The notes: a model not told the origin generated them from the letters alone. A DNA stretch of 64,000 nt from Astropecten irregularis (GCA_963971285.1 OZ020260.1:4498798-4562797), one strand, 5' to 3'; counted from the first letter of the stretch, positions 46,023 to 58,600 are shown. Program-made: numbers and translations.

Positions 46023-49000
46023 CTATAGCTTCCCAGTGCTGGTCTTGGCTGCCTGCATGAAGGAGAGGGGCTTGGGCACCATACAGTTCGGGGACAAGGC
46101 CGGGTTTCGCACCAGGCCCAGGGCGATGCCGATACGCGTGGCAACAGAGGGCGCCCTGACTTTATCGGATGGCGTGGGCATGACCTGCAGGAGTCAATGA
46201 AGTGAGAGTCGCAAAAATCAAGATTTCAAAAGCTAACCATAAAATCCCAAATTGGAAATTCATGCGATTTTCAACAAGAGAAAAATCAGCTGAATCTATT
46301 CAAACCTCAGTGTGTGGTTGAATAAACGTTTCAAAATCTGTCAATATATAGCAGAACATTGCCCATGGACTATGGTTAATCAAGGGTTGTTCATGGTTTT
46401 GTTGAGCTGTGGTCATGGTACCTCAAATCTTAAGTCCGGTTCACACTTCATGCGAAAAGCGAACAAGAAAGCAATTTTTGGCGGTACAACATTCATAACA
46501 TGCTGTTTTGTTTTGCCATTTTTACGCCCAAAAAAAATTGGATTAATAAATTTGTTCCGAGATTCATGCAAACATATGAACCTGGCTTAAGGTGCTGAGG
46601 AACACAAGCTCTGAAATGGTTTTGTTGTACAGATTTTGTTTGGCATCGGCCGTGTCTGGGCTGTTTTCAAGCCTCAGCCAAGTCATTTTTGTCATAACGA
46701 AAGAGCTGAGAGCTTTAGTTTGACAAAGAGGAAGAGAAACCAATCCTACACTGACAATCCCTGAGTAGGATTCGAACTGTTTGAAAACCCAGAAATGAAT
46801 TACAAACAATATTGAAATTTCTGCCGAAACGTACCTTGTCCATTACGTGACGATGAATTAGACCGTCGGTTCCAAGTTCAAATGTTGACAACGCATCAAA
46901 ATACCTGCAAGATTCAGGAACCAAAAAGGAACAAAGAAACCATTTCAGAGATGGCTGGATAGTTCAGTTGGTAGAGCAATGGTACAGTATTCCAGAGGTC
47001 ACAGGTTCGAGTCCTCCTCCAGTTAATTTTTCTTTGTCTGAAAAACAGTAGGATGCAGGTTCAATTTGCTACCCATGAAATTTCTGTCTTAATAAAAACA
47101 AGATTAACAACCAAATTTCCATGTGTTGTGTATCACTTGTGATTGTTCTTTGGCTGTTGTTCGCTGACCATGAATATCAAATGGAATCTTCAATGGCGGT
47201 TTGTTTTTTATTGAGCGAGACATTTTGTGCTAAGCAATTTTTTTGTTGCTTAGCAGCTCCATGTTGAGAGCAGCTTAGGAGAGTGCAGTTACTTTTATAA
47301 TTACAAATGGGGTATTAGGGAGATACGTTAGCATCTAAAAGTGGACATTAGGGAGACATCGGGACTTAGGGAGACTTTTCGATGTCACCCTAAGGTACCA
47401 GCTACCTTGTAAAGACATATTTTTAATGTCCATATTTTAATAGAAGACAGAGAATGCTCTCAATATGAACATATGTCAATTTCAAGTTCATTGCAAACCA
47501 ATGCATTGGTTTGGAGGATGCTTAGAAATAGGTAAGTAAAGTTTGTGCACAACCCTATGGGAAAGTTTCCCTAAGGTCCCATCCTCGGTTATAATTATAA
47601 CAGGGTAATTAATACTAATTTCTATTTACCTATCAGGGTGCTTACGCCTCCAGGGTCTGATGATGTAGCTGTGGAGGGGTACTCCCTTGACCCTCCATCG
47701 GGCGTGAATCTGCCCCAGGTCCAGCTCGGCAGTGATCCGTAGCACCTCCATGGTAGACCCAGTCATGTAGGCAGTGCACAGGTGCTTCAGTCCCTGCACG
47801 CTGGCCTTGTACGCCGGCAACCCCCTGGAATGAAAGGATCAAGGGTTATACCCAGTGTATCCCAGGTTAGGTATGATGCGCTCATGTGCTGTACCCAGTG
47901 TATCCCAGGTCAGGTATGATGCACTCATGTTCTGTACCCAGTGCATCCCAGGTCAGGTATGATGCACTCATGTGCTGTACCCAGTGTATCCCAGGTCAGG
48001 TATGATGCACTCATATGCTGTACCCAGTGTATCCCAGGTCAGGTATGATGCACTCATATGCTGTACCCAGTGTATCCCAGGTCAGGTATGATGCACTCAT
48101 GTGCTGTACCCAGTGCATCCCAGGTCAGGTATGATGCACTCATGTGCTGTACCCAGTGTATCCCAGGTCAGGTATGATGCACTCATGTGCTGTACCCAGT
48201 GCATCCCAGGTCAGGTATGATGCACTCATGTGCTGTACCCAGTGTATCCCAGGTCAGGTATGATGCACTCATGTGCTGTACCCAGTGCATCCCAGGTCAG
48301 GTATGATGCACTCATGTGCTGTACCCAGTGTATCCCAGGTCAGGTATGATGCACTCATGTGCTGTACCCAGTGTATCCCAGGTCAGGTATGATGCACTCA
48401 TGTGCTGTACCCCGCAAAAACTAAATATAGAACAAGTAAATTGCTGTAGATCTGCAAAATACTTGTGGCAATTCATTGGAAAACGAAAATTCATTGGAAA
48501 ACACGCACCTCGTTTTAAACTTCATGATCCTATTATCAAACTCCACAGTGTTGGCGTACATGGTGAAGTCATGTGACGCGTGCAGGAAGTTGGGCATCTG
48601 AGGGGAAAAAACAGAACCAACAAAGACTATTTAGGGACAACCGCCCACATAGGGTTGGATAGCTCAGTTGGTAGAGCGCTGATACAGTATTCTGGTGGTC
48701 GCAGGTTCGAGTCCCGCTCCAGCCAATTTTTCTTTGTTCACTTTTCAAAACTCATATCTACTAGTTAAATGTAATTGTTACCAGGGGTCCATATGACCTT
48801 TGCTACCGAGGATAACAAATCAACAAACAAGTTAAGCAGTGGCTCTGACCCTTAAAAAAGGAAAGAGTATGGGTGAAAGTATGGATGAAAATACTCTGGA
48901 CTATTCAGCCCCATGGCCTCAACATCCAGGAAGGAAATGACTAACATTTTTATAGTTTTGTTGTCTCCTGTTCATTTATCTTTATTCTCCCCCCTGCTCT

Positions 49001-51676
49001 CACCTACCTCTCCTTGGCTAAATCCTTATTCTATACCCATCAATTGCCTCTACCATCCCTATTACCCCGGCATTGTGAAGATGCATGGGGCATCTTCACA
49101 ACTTTCTTATTGTCCACCTTTGATCTTGCCAACCCCAGACCCTTGTGTCCCTTTCCCTGACCACACTTGCCTACCCTCACCCTCCCTGGTCACTCTGAAC
49201 CCCCCTTTTGCTCTGATCCACTCATCCATTTATGTGAATCTTAACTTGCATGTTCTTGTCCTCTTGTCATTTAGCCTTCGATAAAGATCCTGCAGGATAA
49301 AACAGTGTCAGGCCCTCCTAACTTTAAGCATCCTTAAAAAAGGACAGAAGTAAATCATTTACCTCAAGAGCAAGCCTCTCGTACATGAGCAGAATCTGCT
49401 CTTTGCTGGGTTTCATGCTGCTGTCGCCCTTGGGGCACTCTGGGCCACTTTGCTCGGGCATGCCGCCGGAGTCGGCGGGTGGGTGAACATCGTCAGTTGA
49501 TGTGTGGACATGACTGGGCTCTGGTACATCGGCTACCATGGGCACGTGATAAACTTTACTGTAGATGTGAGACAAGATAGGGCCGAAAAATAAAATAACA
49601 ACACAATACGGTAGATAAATAAATACATTCATTGCTTAAGCTGCAAGATGCTGCAAGTATCTTGAATGATCCTTGGGATATAGCGGTATGTGAGTGGTTT
49701 CGTGCGCTCTGACCGCCACATAAACAAAGATAATTGACTTTTTGGGACACCACCAACACAGGGCTGGATAGCTCAGTTGGTTAGAGCACCGGTATGGTAT
49801 TCCGGAGGTCGCTGTTTCAAATTCCGCTCCAGTAAATTTTTCTTTGTTCACTTTTCAATAATTATAACTTGTTTAACCTTTTAGAGGAAACTTACTTGAA
49901 GTACAAATGCCTTCTGCGTGCAATATCTGCTTCTGGGCATTTGTGTACTTCCTCCGTCTTGCCAAAACTTGCCGGAAATTTGCTTGACTGACCACGGTCA
50001 CTGCGTTTGACCGGCAGCTCTACAAAGTCAGGGCCAGTGTGTCTTACTGGATGGCTGCTCATGATGTCATCCCGGTTGGGGTGAGCTGGAAGCGGCCGGT
50101 TATTGCGTATGATGATGTCGTCGCTGTGGTTCCCGTCCCATGGTTTGGCCGCCGTCTCTAGGACACTCTGCAGGTGCATGGCAGCCGAGAGCCGGTGCAG
50201 CGTGGCCGTAACGTCCTTCAGACCATCTTGGACAAGCAGCATGGAGGACAGCGCAGACAGGACGTGGTTGACGGTGCCCCTCTCAATGGAAAACAACACC
50301 GGAGACTCTGCGTCTTTGCAATCGCTGTTGCTGTTGGTGGCTGAGCCCTCCTCTCGTTGGCGGGAGAATGCCGAACCGCAACCGGTTGAGTCTTTCAAGC
50401 ACATGAGGGATGTCTCCCGTCTGTCCCAGTGCAAGGAGTGCCACCGTCGACGCCTGGCCGTCTCCACTCCGTCCGAGGACGGACTTGCTCCAGATACCCG
50501 ACTGCAAGCCTCCGCCTCCTGTGTAGTCTCAGACGACCTGAACTTGGAGAAGTAGACATGCTGGCCTTGGTCACACCTCTGATTACTGGTTGTGGCCGTC
50601 GGACTTGTAAGAGCACTGTGAGTCTTATTACTGGGGCGCCCTCGGGGATAGCAGCCCAGGCCTTTTGAGATGTGCCGTGAAGTGTGGCGATAGCTAAATT
50701 CCTTCAGAAAATAATCAATGACAAAAGAATAGGACTAGACTTGTAACAAGTAAACGTATAGAACCCACAATGAGTTATTTTAATCTCCAGTACAAAATTC
50801 AAATTACATGCAATGTGTACCGGTAATCCTACATCTAAGTGTAGATAGATCGTAAACAAGTAGGCCTACCTTGAGAAAAACATATTAACAGTGAATTTTA
50901 ACTTTGTATAGTAGACTGACTATGCAGAGTTTAATGATAACATTCGAAAAACAAACCAAAAATGAAACCGATATAATTGCCGTTTTATAGACAGATTTTG
51001 GCACAGAGCAGCAGTGGAAACATGCAAAGAAGAATGTGGAAGATGTAATGGTCTTCTTTGCTTGTTTCAACTGCTTTTCTGCACCAAATAAGATGAAAAA
51101 TACCCATTAATATTGGGGATTGTAAAGATTGGGACCCCTTGTGCTTTTTAAGTTTTATGACATGCCAAAACTACCCTGAATAAGTTCCGCTGGTGTTGCA
51201 AATGCTGTGACAAAAACACTAGGTATGGGGTGTCCAGAGCCTAAGGCCCTAACTAATTATCATAATCTAAGCCATGTGATGGCAATGGGAGACTTTGGAG
51301 AACCGGTCTTCAAGTCAACAGCGCTCGCGCACGCACGCGAAAAACAACGCGCGCATGCTCACAATTGCGCAAGCATGGTTTGCATGTGCGCTGTTGACTC
51401 AAGACCGATTCTCCAAAGACAAAGTCTCCCATTGGCACGAATGATGTAAACATTGGTCGTGCAATTTGTTGATTGGTGGTGCATTCATCCAAATTATTGA
51501 CCGATCTAGGCTCCTGCATAAGTCTAGGTCCGGTAGGCCCGGCATTGGTTTATATACGTTTAAATAGCACCCTCATCCATTGGTACCAAATTCCCATGAA
51601 CAGTAAATTTGTTTATAATTTTTTTGATAGGGGGCCTACTTACGGATGAAGTCCAAAACCGCCTGACAAATGACAT
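46023..51676 (-). CDS. C6orf136: C6orf136-like protein (DUF2358), probably mitochondrial
   Basis: Seven minus-strand exons: 51644-51676, 49896-50701, 49363-49558, 48509-48597, 47630-47824, 46835-46904, 46023-46184 (TAG). They total 1,551 nt, 516 aa, all phases agreeing. Exon 1 encodes MSFVRRFWTSS in a good start context with a GTAAGT donor; it is basic and hydrophobic like a mitochondrial leader. Exon 2 (residues 12-280) is Ser/Arg-rich and unconserved. From about residue 332 it matches human C6orf136: LLMYERLALE, SHDFTMYANTVEF, LDLGQIHARWRVKGVPLHSY, YFDALSTFELGTDGLIHRH, and the C-terminal LGL segment. The function of the family is not established. It is longer than the usual human form (315 aa) because of exon 2. 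Exon 1 is the least sure; the 3' exons are solid. Confidence 0.85.
46949..47037 (+). mobile_element. SINE family C copy
   Basis: GGCTGGATAGTTCAGTTGG, B-box GGTTCGAGTCC and the tail AATTTTTCTTTGT. It lies in an intron of the C6orf136-like gene, antisense to it. Confidence 0.65.
47851..48411 (+). repeat. Minisatellite, 43-bp unit, about 13 copies
   Basis: Unit GCTGTACCCAGTGTATCCCA plus GGTCAGGTATGATGCACTCA and TGT, with alternate copies reading GTGCATCCC. It starts only about 27 bp from the exon 47630-47824 acceptor, inside an intron of the C6orf136-like gene. Confidence 0.92.
48612..48748 (+). mobile_element. SINE family C copy
   Basis: GGTTGGATAGCTCAGTTGGT, AGAGCGCTGATACAG, B-box GCAGGTTCGAGTCCCGC and CTTTGTTCACTTTTCAA. 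The T-arm can nearly form. It lies in the C6orf136-like gene, antisense. Confidence 0.7.
49690..49857 (+). mobile_element. SINE family C copy
   Basis: Includes the pre-tRNA flank (ACAAAGATAATTGAC) and GGCTGGATAGCTCAGTTGG with one extra T before AGAGC; B-box decayed to TTTCAAATTCC. It lies between exons 2 and 3 of the C6orf136-like gene. Confidence 0.65.
51285..51433. mobile_element. GC-rich hairpin MITE
   Basis: Same family as 22553-22685: ATGGGAGACTTTGGAGAACC at one end and GATTCTCCAAAGACAAAGTC then TCCCAT at the other. It lies in the first intron of the C6orf136-like gene. Confidence 0.7.
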
Positions 51677-52999
51677 GGTTGCCACAATTTGACAGTGTCT
51701 TGCTGAATATAAGCACAGGAACATCTTCTCAGGTTTATAGGTGGAATTATAGGCTGGAGATTCACATCACGAACATTTCAGCCAAGTTTGTATTTCCCTG
51801 CAGTTTAAAAACAATCCCTAAATATCCAACAAACTTTAGTTCGATTTTAATACAAGTCGAATCGCGTATTGCATTGGCGTAATAACTAATAATAAAAATT
51901 CAGCCCACCCATTGAGAGCGCCACCAAGAGGCCAAAACAAGGCTTATAAATACAAACTTATTTGTAGGAACAATGCGCGTGCTAAGCTGGGGCCAATTTC
52001 ACGACCCTGCTAATAGCACAAAAAGTTGCTAACTATGAAATTTCTGTCTTAATAAAAATAGGAATTATCAACAAAAATGTCCATGTGTTGTGTTTCACTT
52101 GTGATTGTTCTTTGAATGTTGTTTGCTGACCGGACCATGGATATCAAATTAGAAATTTGGTTGTTTATAGATCATCCTGTTTTTATTTAGGTATAGATTT
52201 CATGGTAAGCATTTTTTTGTGCAACGCAAGGACGCGTGAAATTCAATAAGTGGACCCTGGAGTAGGCCTAAAGTTACTCCATAATTACTCCATGATTATT
52301 TCTGCTTTGGTTTCTTACCAAAGTATGATACTACCTTTAAATTATAGGTAAATCTGTGTGAAGAGTGTATTCTACCAAATGATACAACTTTTAATTCAAC
52401 CGGCCAAAAAAAGTGCTAAATAAACAAAACAAAAACACCCCAACAAACAAACAACCAAACAATAATTGGCAACATCAACATAACAAAAAGTTTGAGACTG
52501 CAAAACATGCAAGAATCACGAGTCTGTGTACGATACGATGCTTGACTTTCCAATGCCTCCAAAATGTTCTTTAATGTTCACTCAGTCCATATAGTAACAA
52601 TGGAAATTCATTTTTCACAAAATCACTCAACTAACTCTAAATCATTGGTTACATAATTAATAGTATCGTTAACATTTAAGAAAGACACAAATATCAAACA
52701 CTTATTTGAATTTGAGTCAGTGCGCAGGTGCAGTTGTTTTATGGTATAGCCGATTGTCGCCTCCAATTAATGTCAAAAGGTAAAATTCAATCTCAGTAAA
52801 AAATTCTTTAATTTTTCTTGTAACAATAAGTGCTCCTTCCTATCTGAAATGTGTCCTTCCCCTCCCCAACACATAAAGTGTTTGAAAATTATAACAATCT
52901 TAATCGTTTCAGGCCGCAAGTGACTACGCCTGCGCAGCATGACATGCTAATTAACATGAACTTAAAAAAAAATGCAAATTAGGCTCTCCCTTCACCGAC

Positions 53000-53215
53000 G
53001 TATTTTATTCGAGGTTAATTCGAGTCCAATATCGCATTGGGTACCGCAATTAAGTAAGCAAGAGGCCGTGGGTTCGAATCCCACCTGAGCCAGCGCACGA
53101 TACATACTTTTTTCAAGTGCAACCAAAAGCACAGAGCATACGCAGTTTTGATAGTCTTAATATACGTATGTTGAAGGGCAAGCCTATTTTGCATAGTTGT
53201 ATCGCTCCGACGAAC
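53000..53215 (+). mobile_element. tRNA-derived SINE, family B
   Basis: CCGTGGGTTCGAATCCCACC followed by TGAGCCAGCGCACGATAC and the family body ending GTTGAAGGGCAAGCC. The A-box side is degraded. Confidence 0.65.
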
Positions 53216-55404
53216 ACTCATTCATAGCAATAATTAATTTTTGTTTAAATAATTTACAACAATTAAATCTATGATGAGTAGCCTGTGAAAGTGCTGTTAA
53301 CAATAAAAGTGACAAATTCTCGTGCATTTACATTGTGTAATTTCAGACTGGCTACCAAAGATGCAACAAATTTCACGTGCAAACCGATCAACAAAATGAT
53401 ATTCTGAAAACAAACTACCCACAATTTAACTCGTAACTAATTTAACATGATTATATACAGTGAATGTCTGAACATTCACGAATAAAAACCGTTAAAAAGA
53501 ATCCAGAATTTGTGTCCATTGTGGTGATGTGGTGATTTTTTCTAGTTTGAAAAAGGGGCAAATTTCACAGCCCTGCTTAGCATAAAAAATAGCTAACCAT
53601 GAAATTTCTGTCTCAATAAAGACAGGATTAACAACCAAAATTTATTGTGTTGTGTATAATTTTTCTTTGGCCGTTTTTCGCTGACATGGTGGTTTGTTTT
53701 ATAGGGCAAGACATTTTTGTGCTAAGCAAATTTTTGTGCTAAGGAGGGCCGTAAAATTGGCCCAAGAATTATTTCATATTATTATTGTTTTTGTTAAGGA
53801 TTAACTGTTTTATAAACGTCCTACATTTTGGGCGAACGTTTAATTAATGAATACCTGTATATGGATTTAAGTTGCCCAATCAATAACTGCTTTTCGTGTT
53901 TTTTTTAAATATTACATGAAATGTTACCTTAACATTTACATTTCCTAAAAAGTCAAAATTCTTGCGCATAAATTTTAATACTATTCGCACAAATGTAGTA
54001 ATTTTGTCAAAAAACTGAAGAAAGTAGTATACAACTACAATACACATGAAGGAATTGCTCAAATTTGGATTTTAACTTCGATAAAAGATTGACGATTTAC
54101 TCCGTGTCAGGGGTAAATGGCTAATTCATGACGTCAGAGATAAATAAATAAATTATTGTATAGTTTGATTCAGCATAAATAATGCATCAATTAGCATCAT
54201 TTCCTTTGAGGGCCATTGCTGTCATTATCAGCTCAAATAATCAAACATATTTAATGGTATTTTTGATATTGCAGAAGATCAAACTAGCTTGTATACATTT
54301 TTCTCCATTTTAGATATAATTTTTCTAAATCTTTTTTTTAACTATAATAGAGTCAAATTAATAGTTCACTTTGTTTTTTTCCATCTATGTACTTTTATAC
54401 GTATATTCAAATAAAGACATTCATAATATTCAATTGTCATAATTATGAACAAAGGGATGTAATTCAATCAATGAATAGATGAGTTCATGATAATCGAAAA
54501 AAATCATCAAGAAGTGGATTCATTATTTGTCAGGATAAGTTTCTGTGCTTTATCTCACAAATTATTTTACTCCTTTTAAAATGCAAATAATAATCATTCC
54601 TTGAATCGGGTGATTAAAAAGAATTAATTTTTCCAAGAATGATAAAATATCAGTAGTGCTTTATGAATATCAGATGTGACTGATATTACCAAATAAGTTC
54701 GTTATGGAGAGAAATTACACGTTTCTGAACGAGTGTTAAAGTGTTAATAATTAGGAAATTATTCTGATACAAGTGAAGGATTGCTCCCTCCATTCTGGTT
54801 AATTTTATGAATAATTCATAATCATTTTGAAAACTCGTTCCTTCAAGTTTCCTTACAAATAATCATGTCATCATTGTTTAAATTACTTGTCTGGTGTTCG
54901 TGAATTTTAGAACATTAAGCACGGTTCATCTGTACACATAATATTGTTCTATTTCCGTTCCTTTGAATTACAATGAATTAAAATAAGTATTCGTTATCCA
55001 GGTAATAAATTGTTTCAAACTGCTCAATCAGCCAAAATAATGACCTGAAATTTATAAAATGCTTGGAGTTAGGAGGGCCTGACGCATTTCCATCCTTAAA
55101 GCAGGATCTTTATCGAAGGCTAAATGACAAGAGGACAAGAACCTGCAATTAAAGATACACATAAATGAGAGGATTGCACAAAAGGGGGAAAGGAACAATG
55201 GGTATGGGGGTAGTGCAAGATCAAAGGTGGACAACAACAAAGGGGTGAAGAATGCAAGTTGGGGGAACAGTATGGTACTTGCATGTTCTTGTTCTCTTGT
55301 CATTTAGCCTGTGAAAAAAATACTATAGGATTAAAACGTACGCGCCAGGCCCTCCTAATTTCAAGCATTTTAAAATTAATCTTACTTGAACTGCGTCTAC
55401 ATTA

Positions 55405-55654
55405 GGGGCCAATTTCATAGAGCTGCTTAAGCACCAACAATTGCTTAAGCACCCAAAACCTTGGTAAGTAAAATCAGTATGCCAGCCAAAACTCCAGGGC
55501 TTGTGACTGTTATGCTCAGCAATCAATGGCCGAATACACGTCACAAGCGGTAAACATCACATGAAAAATTGGTTGGTAATCCTGTTTGATCAAGGAGGAC
55601 TTTTCATGCTTAAGCAAATGTTGTGCTTAAGGAGCTCTATGAAATTGGCCCCTG
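55405..55654. mobile_element. GGGGCCAATTTCATAGAGCTGC foldback MITE
   Basis: Starts GGGGCCAATTTCATAGAGC and ends GCTCTATGAAATTGGCCCC, with ends intact. It lies about 20 bp past the stop codon of the F5/8C gene (minus) and may be part of its 3' UTR. Confidence 0.7.
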
Positions 55655-55674
55655 GTCATATCAAGGTCAGGCAC

Positions 55675-58600
55675 TTACTGCTTGCAGCCGATGAGCTCAA
55701 TGCGCATTGACGGCCATTCATAATAAGCAATGGGCAAAATGCGGATGTAGCGTGCTTGGATGGGATTGGTAAAGTAGCTGGTCACCGGGGTAGATTGGTC
55801 GCTGTTACCAGTGAACGTCTGCGAATGAAACATGCAAAATAGGAGAACAAAACAACTTTAGAACTCAGCAGGGAAAAGCATGCAGATTCAAATGTATGAG
55901 ACAGAGTCATGGGAAGTGACCAGCGGGGTATAGGGAAAACGCCGCCCGGGGCAAACGCTAAAATGTCTCCACTCATTCCAACTTCTGATGCCAATAAAAA
56001 AAAAACCACCCACATTTGAAATGGCATATTTCTTTGTTTGTCCATTAGATTGGATTTCTAAATTTAGATTTCTTAAACAGTACAGCTACTTCTCCTTTTT
56101 TGCCTTTGCGTTCCCGGTGGCGCCTTGGGCACGGCCCCTTGCACCCCCAATCTAGACATGCCACTGGAAGTGATACTTTTACACGTACCTGTGTGATATC
56201 ATTGACACCGGTGACATACTGCAGGTCAGTGCTACTACCATAGTACTGTACCTGGTAGGCAGTGACGTACTGATTTACATCGCTTCTCCCCTGCATGATG
56301 ACTCCTTCAACCTGAGTCACCTTACCCAGGTCCACCTGGAACCAAGGGGCCGCTTCGTCTCCATCAGCAGGGCACCATGCGCCGGACTTGGCGTGATTTC
56401 CCGGGTGGTTCAGCCGGCCGTTGCTCATTGCACAGTCCCCATGTGCAGTGGATGTTGTGATGCTTTCATCTGGAATGCTCACATCTTCCATTCCAAGTTG
56501 GGCGCCACACGAGCCTTCCGGTGGCCCACCTATTTGCAAAATGAGGATTTTTACTGTAATACAATGTATAGGTTATAGCATAATCCAGCACGCACCAAAT
56601 GGGAAAATGGTGACATAAATTCAGTTGTCTGTTAAAGCCCTGTCACACCTAGCCGATCTGACTCCGGCGCCGAAGCGATACCGGAGCACAAATGTGTCGA
56701 TTATCGGGGATCGGTACAAGTACGGTAGTGCTACGGTTTCACATCGGTAAGAACGGTTTCACATCGGTAAGAAACGGTTTCACATCGGTAAGAACGGTTT
56801 CACATCGGTAAGAACGGTTTCACATCGGTAAGAATGGTTTCACATCGATAAGAACGGTTTCACATCGGTAAGAAACGGTTTCACATCGGTAAGAACGGTT
56901 TCACATCGGTAAGAATGGTTTCACATCGGTAAGAACGGTTTCACATCGGTAAGAAACGGTTTCACATCGGTAAGAACGGTTTCACATCGGTAAGAACGGT
57001 TTCACATCGGTAAGAATGGTTTCACATCGGTAAGAACGGTTTCACATCGGTAAGAATGGGTTTCACATCGGTAAGAACGGTGTCACATCGGTAAGAAACG
57101 GTTTCACATCGGTAAGAACGGTTTCACATCGGTAAGAACGGTTTCACATCGGTAAGAATGGTTTCACATCGGTAAGAATGGTTTCACATCGGTAAGAACG
57201 GTAGTAAATCGGTTTCACATCGGCGACAATAGCAACGGCAGGCGACGGTACAAATGTTTGAACATGCTCAAAAATATCTGCCGGAACGCTGACACCGCCC
57301 CGTTAACGGATCAGCGGCTCCCCGGTGGCCTCAATGTGTGCCGTACTGGTACCGATGTGATACTCTAGTCCTGCCGATGTACTAACGATGTACCACCGTT
57401 CTTGCCGATGTGAAACCGTAGTACTACCGTGCTAGTATCGATCCCCGAAAATCGACAAATGTGTACTCCGGTATCGCTCCGGCGAGCCACATCGCTAGTG
57501 TGTGACACGGCTTCATACGTAGCAATTCTTTCTCTTCCGTTTAGTTGGTCAGTATCAATCATTCCATGTAGGATGTTTGCGATGGTACCGTGTATGCCTG
57601 TTCTGTGTAGATTCTTTTATCGTTAGATAAAGGTAGTATCATACTTTGGTTTTTATCAAAGAAATACAGATTCATGGGCAAAAATATCACGGAAAATACA
57701 GTAAGGCCATAAAAAAAATATTGTTGTATTGGCGTAACAGAGGTTTGGAAAATAGGGTAGGGCGGGCGGATTTTTTTTTTTTTAATTTAATTTTTCCTGG
57801 GGTATTAAATGCTTTTTCCCCTGTATATCACAGTATTTGACGTGTCAAATAAAGACAAGAAATGACATAACAACTTTTTCCTGTCTGGTTTCCATCTTTT
57901 GCTCCTTTTAAGCTTTTAATCTGCATACAAATTTGCGTTTGTTTACTTTTTTTATATTTTTTTTCCCCGATTTTTATTTATATTTTTATATTTTTTATTT
58001 TTTTTTGGTTTAAAATGTTTACGGTCGGGGCACATTTTTGGGTCGGGCGGGTTACGCCAATACAACAAATTTTTTTTATGGCCTAACGGTCATCTGTGAA
58101 AATTTCAGTCCCATACGGTGCCCACTTTTTGAGAAAACAGTGAAAAACAGCCACAGTATTTCTTAAATTTTTATCTCTTTTATTTTTGATCTTTTAAAAG
58201 ATCAAAAAGATTTTCGGTCGTTGTTTTACAAATTTCTGGATAAAAACACCACTTTAGGCGAAAACATTTTAACGGTATGTTTCTACCACCACGATCTTCA
58301 TACCCCGTAAGTTATACGTAAATCTGTGTTCTGTTTTGGTTCTTTTATACCAAGTATGATACTACATTTAAGATTAGTTAAATAGATACATACCCAGTAT
58401 GGGCTGTTGATGGGTTGTTGCAGTTGATGTGGGTGCCTCAGTAGTCAACGCCACACAGTTGAGCAACTTCCGAATCTCCGCTGGATCTTCACTCAGCAGA
58501 ATGGAGTCATAGTACGTCACTTTGAAAGGTCTGCATGGGGTCCGGGTGTTGACTGGGCCCATTCGAACCTTGGTGCACTGACAGGGGTCCTCTATCGGGA

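Larger units (their letters stand above)
51677..55674. other. AT-rich intergenic region, no gene seen
   Basis: Holds two CAATTTCACAGCCCTGC-type MITE copies (about 51990-52245, 53556-53762), a SINE-B copy, a long AT-rich tract (about 53760-55050) and, at 55058-55380, an inverted copy of the GTCAGGCCCTCCTAACTT repeat also seen at 48840-49330. Confidence 0.45.

Noticed and set aside
47851-48411. CRISPR-like regular array
   Set aside because: Units are contiguous 43-bp tandem copies without unique spacers, in an animal intron; it is a minisatellite. The same applies to 56733-57202.
29760-49860. Genuine tRNA genes
   Set aside because: All tRNA-like segments occur as families with shared non-tRNA flanks, so they are SINEs; none looks like a lone intact tRNA gene with a T-run terminator.
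50103-50555. Plus-strand frame MRMMMSSLWFPSHG...
   Set aside because: It is antisense to exon 2 of the C6orf136-like gene, whose frame joins conserved exons on both sides.
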